Assembly: GCF_963668165.1 (NCBI RefSeq)
Contig: NZ_OY764212.1
Location: 868,001 to 932,000, forward strand
Direction: 5' to 3'
Length of the DNA stretch: 64,000 nt
Origin: Marispirochaeta sp.
Lineage (GTDB): Bacteria > Spirochaetota > Spirochaetia > JC444 > Marispirochaetaceae
In this document: positions 46,001 through 52,480 of the stretch, piece by piece
Layout of the letters: each line of letters begins with the position of its first letter
How positions within the stretch are numbered: the stretch's first letter is position 1
Program-made: the position numbers and the translations under genes
The notes under the pieces: model-generated
What the model was told of the DNA's origin: nothing
What the model saw: only the letters and a program-made list of their open reading frames with translations
The model's database searches: none

Positions 46001-49000
46001 TTACCCCGTCCATCTTTTTTACTTACCAGCTGTCCCCGCAAGTCGTAACTGTACTGTTCGTTATTGCCGAGAGCATCGAGTACGGAGGTTCTGCGGGACA
46101 TGGAATCGTAGGTAAATTCGGTTCTATTGTCGTTTTTATCTATATGATGCAGAAGGTTGCCTGCCTCGTCATAGCTGTATTGATCCTTGTTGTAGAGTGA
46201 ATCGATTCGTTCGGTCAGCCTGTCGTTTACATCATAGCGGTATTCGGTGGTATTATTCCTGAAGTCCGTTTCGCTTGTCAGCTTCCTGTTCGCGTTATAC
46301 GAGAAGCAGCGCATCTTGTTCTCTGCGTTCTCCACCGAATACAGTTCACCTCTTTGAGTATACTGATACCAGGTAGTATTGCCCTTCGGGTCGGTTTCGG
46401 CGGTAAGACGGCCAGCCCGGTCGTATTCGTAGTGTATCACACTGCCGGTTTCCATCTGCGTTACGGAGGAGAGATTCCCCCGGTAATCGTAGGTGTATTT
46501 CGTACGGTTCTTTCCATCGATGTTCTTTTCGATCATTTTACCGTCGCCGCGGTAGGTGTACTCCGTCGCTTCGCCGGCGGCGTTACCGGTTTTGATAAGC
46601 AGGTGACGTTTATCATAGGTATGGGCCGTCTTTCTGCCGAGCCGGTCAGTTTCGGCTATAAGGTCCTTGCGATTGTTATATTCTCTCTTTACGGCATTGC
46701 CGTCCGCATCGGTCGTTTTTATTAGTCTGTTGTCCTTATCGTATTCAAACAAGGTTGAATACCCAAGCTGATCGGTCCGGCCCGTCCTGTTACCGATAAT
46801 ATCGTTGGTATAGGCGATTGTTCCGCCGTCGGGGAGTTTTTCAGAAGCAGTATATCCGTGCGAATCGTATGAATAGACGAATACATTGTTCCGCCGATCT
46901 GTCTTTTTAACCGGAAGTCCTGGGGAATTATACTCGAATGTTTCAACAGTATCGTCCGGGAAGCGGATTTTAACAAGGTTGCCTTTGGAATCGTAGGTAA
47001 AACGCGTTGTACGGCCGAGCCGGTCCGTGTAGGTCTGTGGTTTGTCCTGTTCAGTGTAAGTCCGGGATTCCACATAGCCTGAAGGATCCTTCGACGTAAG
47101 GCGGTTTCGCCGTTCGTCATAGGTGTATGTATAGCTTTCCCCGGCTTCGTTGGTACGCTTAATCAGGTTGTTGTTCTCATCGTACTCCATGGAAACATAG
47201 CTGCCGTCGGCGTACTGTATACGGGTGGTGAGATTTCGTTCATTATAAAAATGGCGCTCGGTTATACCTGCAGCATTCGTATATTCTGAATAACCTTGGT
47301 CTGGGGTATAGGAGAAATACTCTTCGTATCCCTCTTCATCAACCGTTTTCCTAATTACATATCGACCGTTCAGGCTTTCGTAGTGATACGATCGGCTGCT
47401 GCCGTCCGGTTTAACAATCGCGGATAGCAATGTGCCTTCATATTCATACCTGATAGTGTGGCCCATTGTGTCCGTAACGGAACTCAGCATACCGCCAGTA
47501 CTGTATGTGTATTGTGTGGCTGCGCCGTTAGGATAGGTTATACGCGATATTCGTTTTCCGCTACGTTCTATCGATACCGTACGGTTAAAATCGTCTTTGA
47601 CCCCAATTAGCAGGTGGTTTGTATATGCAAAGGTCAGCTTGTTGCCGTTCGCATCGGTTATCCTCTCCAGCTGCCCGTTTCCGGAAAAATCCAGTATCGA
47701 CAAATCCTTCTTTTCCAGTACGAAACTGCCGTCCGGCTTCAGTTTGAGAATATTGTCAGTGGGGAGCTGCGGAATACCGACGGCGCCTTCAGGGTAGTAA
47801 TTAATCTTTCCATCGGCATAGGTTACGCTGCTTTCGTAATCCGGCGTTTTATCGAAAGCGTAGTAGTGGGGGACACCGTTTTCGTCCATATACGTGCATC
47901 CGCCATTGCCTGTCTTGTAGAAATACTCAGGCTCGTTACCGTCGGTTACGTACCGGTTTCGCTCCATCGCATCGACTGCGTAATTTCTCTTTTTGTTCGC
48001 ATCCTCGGCATAAGCTTCAATCTGATCGCAATACTGGTCCATCTCTATGAGATCATTTGTCGCTGTTGAAAGCCCCGTTAGGAGGGATACAACATCCGAT
48101 TCCAACTGATTCATATCGGTAGTTTTTGTATTCACCTGATTGATGAGTGATTGGGCCTGATTCTGTAATGAAGCACTATGGGCGATGATCGCTTTGTTTT
48201 TAGCAGTTTGCGCTTTATTCAGGGCCTGAGCCAGTTTTGCCTGCGCCGTATCAACTTTACTTTGCGCGTTGTTCATCGCAGCAATAGATACATCCGTTTC
48301 GCTCACTCGGGTATTGTATAGTTCGCGCTGTTCCGTCGCGATTGATGTAAAAAGTTCTGCTGTTTCTTCCGCGTTCGGCTCGATACCGAGCATTATCCGT
48401 ACGTCATAATTGAAGTTCCAGCCGACGCCGAAAGACTTCCCGTAGGTCCTGTCGCTTTCATACTGACGGTCGATAGAAATTCTTGAACGAAAATAGGGAA
48501 TGGTGAAATCTTCAGACTCCGTATGGAATACACCGGTTGCTATCCGAACGGGGTCACCGGTTTGATCCGCGTTAGCACCGTTGGTTCCCGCATCGGTTGC
48601 GACTTGATTTTGCGCGGCCGCTTTCTCTGCTTCTTCCTTCGCACTTTCTACTCTTTCTTTTTCCTCTTTTGCATTCTGTTTGGCTTCTTCAGCGTTTTTT
48701 ATGTCCCGACCTGCGGCGGCCATAGCCTTTTCATCACCCGCAGCTTTTGCTTCATCGTATGCTTTCTGGGCTTCTTCCAGTTCCTTTCTAGCTTTAGCTA
48801 ATGCCTCTCGTGCTTCCTCAAGTTCCTGAGAATAATCATTATCGCATGAGTTGTCGCAGCTTCCTTCGCAATCGCAATCGCCTGAACAATCGCCTGAACA
48901 ATCGCCTGAACAATCGCCTGAACAATCGCCTGAACAATCGCCTGAACAATCGCCTGAACAATAATTATCGCAACTGCATTCAAGACAACTATCACCATCG

Positions 49001-49161
49001 TAACATGGTCCTGCATGTAAACTATTTTTACTGTCGAATAATGCTGCGACTCCGATGGACGTTCCGGTAATCGTTTTTAAACTTATATTCAGGAATTCTT
49101 TCCTGTCGATCTTTTTTCCTTCTTTTTCTTCAGAAGTTGTTTTGTCATCCTCTTTTTTCAT
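43078..49161 (-). CDS. Giant RHS/YD-repeat polymorphic toxin with Tat-like leader and SGDC repeats
   Basis: 2027 residues; ATG 49161 overlaps the upstream stop (ATGA) after AAAAGGAG. N terminus: Tat-like leader KKIDRKEFLNISLKT plus a hydrophobic stretch ending about Ala50 (Arg-Lys in place of the twin Arg). Residues 53-106 hold 15 Cys, including seven SGDC repeats (69-96). Then a long Glu/Lys/Ala coiled coil (~110-195) and a DUF6531-like start (GDPVRIATGVFHTESEDFTI), interrupted by a ~150-residue helical insert. More than 40 YD repeats form the shell, closing with the RHS core (KNWYAYVENDPVNWVDPLGL). The tip (~130 residues) is Gly-rich and beta-like (VGITIGIGPAVSLELGLAWD) and unrecognised. 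Expected to cross the inner membrane by Tat after radical-SAM modification (inference). Confidence 0.9.
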   Translation of the reverse strand: MKKEDDKTTSEEKEGKKIDRKEFLNISLKTITGTSIGVAALFDSKNSLHAGPCYDGDSCLECSCDNYCSGDCSGDCSGDCSGDCSGDCSGDCSGDCDCEGSCDNSCDNDYSQELEEAREALAKARKELEEAQKAYDEAKAAGDEKAMAAAGRDIKNAEEAKQNAKEEKERVESAKEEAEKAAAQNQVATDAGTNGANADQTGDPVRIATGVFHTESEDFTIPYFRSRISIDRQYESDRTYGKSFGVGWNFNYDVRIMLGIEPNAEETAELFTSIATEQRELYNTRVSETDVSIAAMNNAQSKVDTAQAKLAQALNKAQTAKNKAIIAHSASLQNQAQSLINQVNTKTTDMNQLESDVVSLLTGLSTATNDLIEMDQYCDQIEAYAEDANKKRNYAVDAMERNRYVTDGNEPEYFYKTGNGGCTYMDENGVPHYYAFDKTPDYESSVTYADGKINYYPEGAVGIPQLPTDNILKLKPDGSFVLEKKDLSILDFSGNGQLERITDANGNKLTFAYTNHLLIGVKDDFNRTVSIERSGKRISRITYPNGAATQYTYSTGGMLSSVTDTMGHTIRYEYEGTLLSAIVKPDGSSRSYHYESLNGRYVIRKTVDEEGYEEYFSYTPDQGYSEYTNAAGITERHFYNERNLTTRIQYADGSYVSMEYDENNNLIKRTNEAGESYTYTYDERRNRLTSKDPSGYVESRTYTEQDKPQTYTDRLGRTTRFTYDSKGNLVKIRFPDDTVETFEYNSPGLPVKKTDRRNNVFVYSYDSHGYTASEKLPDGGTIAYTNDIIGNRTGRTDQLGYSTLFEYDKDNRLIKTTDADGNAVKREYNNRKDLIAETDRLGRKTAHTYDKRHLLIKTGNAAGEATEYTYRGDGKMIEKNIDGKNRTKYTYDYRGNLSSVTQMETGSVIHYEYDRAGRLTAETDPKGNTTWYQYTQRGELYSVENAENKMRCFSYNANRKLTSETDFRNNTTEYRYDVNDRLTERIDSLYNKDQYSYDEAGNLLHHIDKNDNRTEFTYDSMSRRTSVLDALGNNEQYSYDLRGQLVSKKDGRGKMTLYEYSKLGMLIKQTDANGNSVRLVYDAELNPTKRIDANNNETQYGYDELNRVNLIRDPYLNEEKRRYNHLGLLKERQLATGDTSLYDYDGNGKPVTVTNPLGGSSHYEYDLAGNISKAVDEVGRETDYSCDNLNRLTQVTNPAGDTYSYQYDENGNLRAEIDGEAKAHSYEYDKLNRIIQEIDRLGNTQSYTYDAEGNILSKKDFNGDQSEYFYDKLNRRIETRFANGETKRFAYDPAGNLVSAENGEKALSFAYDPVNRLTEATDGLLNETTRYAYDPAGNRIRAERKKANRITTYTYGKANELLSVTDPDGKTTGYRYDALGRETYRTTPNDVVTETVYDPAGRISAIKSYEKKRGHNTVLSSFAYLCNEAGEQTFRIDEKGEVMSFAYDAAGRIAEVRYPFESGKPETDFEQRLNFGLYPEEKTSTSRGNKRHGAGDEGMSFALPQIDNDHELKERLKERSVPRMGVYKKYRGLSSHEHPRWHVTPVEGATPFATRLNLDPETKNQLQDAYREINPYNRRFNDHQYQWTETFGYDTRNNLSTSANGWGRVDYSYDEAHRITQTGNRNYLHDANGNLIKEYLGEEDGPLSADYTYTPENRISQVETHFEGFLPGHLEADSGVRYTYDALGRRSSRASYLNTSYGFHNKLEWNRESTETYLYEALSFDILAEYRDTEYEVNRRSRHFFPSFSNRFKPIAEYITANGRHLSRTEFAESSWGRLRCKDKDYYLQDVLGSVVGVTDERGNQRQAYSFDVWGNRYDRPRQRHANHNSAGWNAVPATLFGFNGKKFDPKVGLYDYGFRDYKPAINRWTTIDPIRSGKNWYAYVENDPVNWVDPLGLLPEVPGDGTSEEPIVNTIGVGITIGIGPAVSLELGLAWDSIGGVSPYVTIGGGTFVGVSTNRTGSFTQDEGTIETLDDEIQETTTIGIGLAGSYDNNENEWEGISGVGVGGGVIWSQTITIDTIIDFFE
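48881..48964 (-). repeat. Seven 12-base tandem repeats coding for SGDC
   Basis: CCTGAACAATCG (plus strand) is repeated seven times with no base changes until the last unit. On the coding strand each unit gives Ser-Gly-Asp-Cys. Perfect DNA identity implies recent expansion and a repeat number likely to vary between strains. The unit is a multiple of three, so changes keep frame. Confidence 0.95.
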
Positions 49162-49928
49162 ACATATTCTCCTTTTCCTGAAACAATACATTTGTTTTTA
49201 CGTATCTTCTCAGCTTCCTGCTTACATTCAATGCAGGTAAAACGTTTTTTGAGTGAAATATAGTTGCGTAAGCGGTTTTCAATTATCAGCTTCTTTAGTT
49301 TCCAGGTATCGACTTCCGGTAAATCCTCAGCGTAAAGTTCATCACTATCCAGGCGGGGACAGATTCCCTCAACTTTGCCGCTATAGTAGGAAACCTTCGA
49401 ATCTTCAAGAAAAGGACATTTCACCGGGATAAAGTCCTTCAGGTACCAGAATTGAAAATCCATTCGGTTCAAAAGGTCTTTGTTGCGATACAGCATGCTG
49501 CAATACACCGTTTTATCGGTCTCATCAGTACATAGCTCATCCGTTTCGATTATCAATCCCTTATATGCTTTGTCCTCAATAGTTTGGAGGATAGACTCAA
49601 TATGTTCGACATCAAAGAAAGAACCGGCGGAATAATTAATAACCATCCGTTCGCGTTGCATCTCAGAAACGAACTGATTCAGTTCCGTAATCTTCTCGAG
49701 ATTGTCACAAAGAAAGAGGTAAGAAATATCGGTAGTGTCCAGGTCATAAATGGTTTCAAGAAGAGCGATATCATCTATCTCAAAGAGTATTTTCCTATCC
49801 TTGAAATGTAGCAGAAGGTCAGAAACCATAGCAGCTTCATTTGATTTTACATAGAGGATTTCATCCTTACCGGATATTTGGTACAGATCGGTCTCACAAG
49901 TTATATCACACACCCTTCTAACTATCAA
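49158..49928 (-). CDS. Unrecognised Cys-containing partner of the radical-SAM/RHS operon
   Basis: 256 residues, TTG start with GAGGAA upstream, 10 bases after the radical-SAM stop; its own stop overlaps the RHS start. No CxxxCxxC cluster, so it is not itself a radical-SAM enzyme, but its alternating strands and helices (FEIDDIALLETIYDLDTTDI) could be a degenerate barrel. The end, FTCIECKQEAEKIRKNKC, and VKCPFLEDS and GICPRLDSDE give a Cys set like half a SPASM domain. Possible substrate-binding or scaffold protein for the RHS leader region. Function unknown. Confidence 0.55.
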   Translation of the reverse strand: MIVRRVCDITCETDLYQISGKDEILYVKSNEAAMVSDLLLHFKDRKILFEIDDIALLETIYDLDTTDISYLFLCDNLEKITELNQFVSEMQRERMVINYSAGSFFDVEHIESILQTIEDKAYKGLIIETDELCTDETDKTVYCSMLYRNKDLLNRMDFQFWYLKDFIPVKCPFLEDSKVSYYSGKVEGICPRLDSDELYAEDLPEVDTWKLKKLIIENRLRNYISLKKRFTCIECKQEAEKIRKNKCIVSGKGEYV

Positions 49929-49938
49929 TTTATTCCTC

Positions 49939-51111
49939 TCACGTGCTCATCGATGGTGTTTTATTATCTTCTCTGATAACAGTACTAAAATGCCGTTCGA
50001 CGCTTCGGGCATACGCGAGCCGCATTCTATACATTACATAATCGCATTCGATACTGCCGTTCTCGGCATACCGACGAGTGTTGTTAGCCGGACAGACCGA
50101 ACCGCAGCTCCATCGGATAGCGCATTCGGTACAATTGGCGATTCCGATTTTGCTATTCGGCTGAACAAACTCTCGGTTATTGAAGACCGAAGCTATCGCA
50201 TTCAGCTTTGCAAAATCGATGTCACCAGTAAGCATATTTCCGAACCACAAATCATCATTGTTATAAACACGATGACAGGCGTATGCATCGCCGTTCGGCG
50301 CTATCGCATAGAGTTCTCTTGAAAAACCACATAAATTGTGTCCTGCAGGCGGTTCATTTGTTTTCTTCCTTTTAAGGTTCTGCAGCGCTTTCCTGACAAA
50401 AGATTCGGAAATGTCTTCTCCGTTTTCTGTATTGGCAGCTGCCACATCACGTACAATATTATCGATATTCTCTTCTAAGATTATTAAATCCCTTTCACGC
50501 CAGTTCGATTTATAAAGCTCCGGGGAAAACATAACGTTTGGTTGCATGGATTCACTATCTTCGTAAATCTCTACAAAGTAGTTGTAATTACTATATAAAT
50601 CCCCGGCCATCTCCGAACACAATGTCCCTCGTATACTGAAACGAATATTAGCGCCAATCAGAAAATCAACGGACTTCTTTATACTCGCCTCATACCATTC
50701 ACGCTTCGAATCAGGACATCTGTTTGTTTTGCATTTGGGACCAGCATCAATCGACAACTGTACGGAAAATTTATTATACGCAGCATACTCGGATATCAAT
50801 TCCTTAATTGACAATAATCTGGTTCCGTTTGTAATTAAATGAAAAGATATGTTACCATCGAAAAACTCAAAGGCATACGGAATGAATTCTTTCAGCAAAT
50901 CAGCTTATAGCGTCGGCTCCCCGCCGAATAATGTCAATTGTATCGGAGTTTTTTCATTGTAATCAGAATATAATTTAATATTTTCAAGGATCCGTTTGCC
51001 GTCTTCAAATGTAAGTGACCGATGATTGGTGAATATCTCATCGGGATTAAAACAATAGCTACATCTGAGATTACATGCTTCCGTAATGTATATCCAGGGA
51101 TTGCGCAACAT
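49939..51111 (-). pseudogene. Radical-SAM/SPASM peptide-modifying enzyme, with in-frame TAA
   Basis: About 390 codons. ITEACNLRCSYCFNPDEIF carries the CX3CX2C 4Fe-4S motif (Cys13, 17, 20), followed by QLTLFGGEPTL (the GGEP motif). Next comes TAA (50907-50905) in frame, then coding sense continues (LLKEFIPYAFEFF, then FHLITNGTRLLS). C-terminal SPASM region: HNLCGFSRELYAIAPNGDAY, ACHRVYNNDDLWFGNM and NCTECAIRWSCGSVCPANN, with enough Cys for two auxiliary clusters. Such enzymes make sactionine, thioether or C-C bonds in peptides. It starts directly after tatB. The TAA may be a real mutation or a sequence error; re-initiation at TTG 50898 would lack the SAM cluster. Confidence 0.85.
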
Positions 51112-51366
51112 TTATCCATTCTCCGTTTTCGTACTGACTTCTTCCGGATTATCTTTATTCTTCTTTCGTACGGTTTCTTCATTAATCTCCAGATTTTCCG
51201 CTATGGACACAACCTCATTCCTCAGGGCGAACATCTCCTTTCGTATCCGGTCTCCCGTAGCAATAAACTCTCCCGCTTTCTTCATGAATTTTGGAAAGTC
51301 CTTGGGCGATACCAGGAAAACCACCAGTAAGGCGAGTAATAATTCACCAAATCCAATACCAAACAT
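51112..51366 (-). CDS. tatB: TatA/TatB-like translocase subunit
   Basis: 84 residues from ATG 51366 (an upstream ATG at 51375 is also possible); the start overlaps the tatC stop. MFGIGFGELLLALLVVFLVS and PKDFPKFMKKAGEFI give the short membrane helix, hinge and amphipathic helix of TatB/TatA, with MFxIGFxELL matching TatB better. A charged helical tail follows. Its stop abuts the radical-SAM start, which ties export and modification genes together. Confidence 0.8.
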   Translation of the reverse strand: MFGIGFGELLLALLVVFLVSPKDFPKFMKKAGEFIATGDRIRKEMFALRNEVVSIAENLEINEETVRKKNKDNPEEVSTKTENG

Positions 51367-51367
51367 T

Positions 51368-52102
51368 CTAATCATCCATTCGAAAGACTTTTCCAAGCAC
51401 AATGCACACCCCGTACAAAATTGTCATTGGCAAGGCCAGTAAAACCTGCGATATCATATCCGGCGGTGTTACTGCCGCGGATACCAGAAAGATTATGCCG
51501 ATGAAGTATTTAAAATTCCTGAGCAGAAAAGAAGTATCAATAATTTTAAATTTAAGAAGCAGTATTACGACAATGGGGAACTGAAAGAACAGACCGAAAC
51601 CTATTATAAACTGTAAAAAGAACTGCAGATAAAGCGTATAAGAAAGCAGTCTGCTGACATCGCCGGGGTAAAATACCTCTGAACGTAAAAATCTAAGGGT
51701 TATCGGCAGAACTGCCTTAAGAGCAAAGAGGAGTCCTGCAGACATCAGAATAAAAGACGAGACTATCACGGCAATAAGATAAAAGCGTTCGGATCCGGAA
51801 AGAGCAGGAGCTGCAAACAGCGAGATATGAACACCAAGAAGAGGAATGGAACAATATATTCCAAAAAGCAGACTTACTTTAAGCCTGGTCAGGAATCCTT
51901 CCGTGATAGATGTAACGTATAAGTCTTCCCCCAAGGTCGACTGAACCAGAATAACCGCTTCAGGGTAGAAAACGTAACTTACAACCGAGAAAAGAGCTGA
52001 GCAGATAATAACCAGAACAATCCGGTTACGCAGTTCATAAACATGGTCCCAAAAAGGCATAACCTTGCGAACAGGACGCACCGAAGAATAATACCGGGAC
52101 AT
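51368..52102 (-). CDS. tatC: Sec-independent translocase TatC
   Basis: 244 residues, six transmembrane helices. WDHVYELRNRIVLVIICSAL is the N-terminal signal-recognition region (usually HLxELRxR), and the end reads VSAAVTPPDMISQVLLALPM, then TILYGVCIVLG (TPPDxxSQ motif). The conserved Glu of the LYE motif is Gly here. TatC binds twin-arginine signals. With TatA upstream and a TatB-like protein downstream this is a complete translocase, possibly dedicated to the RHS cargo. Confidence 0.9.
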   Translation of the reverse strand: MSRYYSSVRPVRKVMPFWDHVYELRNRIVLVIICSALFSVVSYVFYPEAVILVQSTLGEDLYVTSITEGFLTRLKVSLLFGIYCSIPLLGVHISLFAAPALSGSERFYLIAVIVSSFILMSAGLLFALKAVLPITLRFLRSEVFYPGDVSRLLSYTLYLQFFLQFIIGFGLFFQFPIVVILLLKFKIIDTSFLLRNFKYFIGIIFLVSAAVTPPDMISQVLLALPMTILYGVCIVLGKVFRMDD

Positions 52103-52116
52103 ATATAAGACGATTG

Positions 52117-52302
52117 TTAATTATTCTTCGTCTTATCGCCCAGGGAAGGATCATCAAGATCGATATCCTTCGCTTCCCGGATAGATTTCTTTAACTCTGT
52201 AATGCCTTCTCCGACGGAACGCGCGACTTTCGGGATTTGGGAGGCCCCAAAGATAAGAATAAACACCCCGCCAAGAATGACGGCTTCACCGGCTCCGATC
52301 AT
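52117..52302 (-). CDS. tatA: Sec-independent translocase TatA
   Basis: 61 residues from ATG 52302 with AAGGAG upstream. GEAVILGGVFILIFGASQIP, then KVARSVGEGITELKKSI is the TatA helix-hinge (FG)-amphipathic helix arrangement, followed by an acidic tail. It is the first gene of the operon, behind a good promoter. Confidence 0.9.
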   Translation of the reverse strand: MIGAGEAVILGGVFILIFGASQIPKVARSVGEGITELKKSIREAKDIDLDDPSLGDKTKNN

Positions 52303-52334
52303 ATCAATCTCCTTAAATAAACTTTCTGGACATA

Positions 52335-52363
52335 ATAGTATCACCGGTTTTGTGATATTACAA
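52335..52363 (-). promoter_or_regulatory. Promoter of the tat-rSAM-RHS operon
   Basis: On the minus strand TTGTAA (52363-52358), 17-base spacer, TACTAT (52340-52335). The tatA start follows 33 bases on. The T2SS operon leaves in the other direction from the same ~180-base gap; a possible plus-strand -35, TTGACT near 52422, has only a loosely spaced -10 (CTATAC). Confidence 0.65.
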
Positions 52364-52480
52364 GCTTTTTATGTTTTTTATCATCACGTAAATCTTTCCC
52401 CTTTTTTCACATTTTCCGATTTGACTTCCATCGTTCTTTCTGGCACTATACCTGATAACGTCAATGCTTAAATTGTTAAT

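Noticed and set aside
43280..48070. Several open plus-strand frames of 60-236 codons opposite the RHS gene
   Set aside because: They mirror the minus-strand YD repeats, recur at matching places in both RHS copies, and lack start signals and protein-like composition.
48881..48964. Short perfect direct repeats that could suggest a CRISPR array
   Set aside because: 12-base units are directly adjacent with no spacers and code in frame for SGDC; no cas genes are present.
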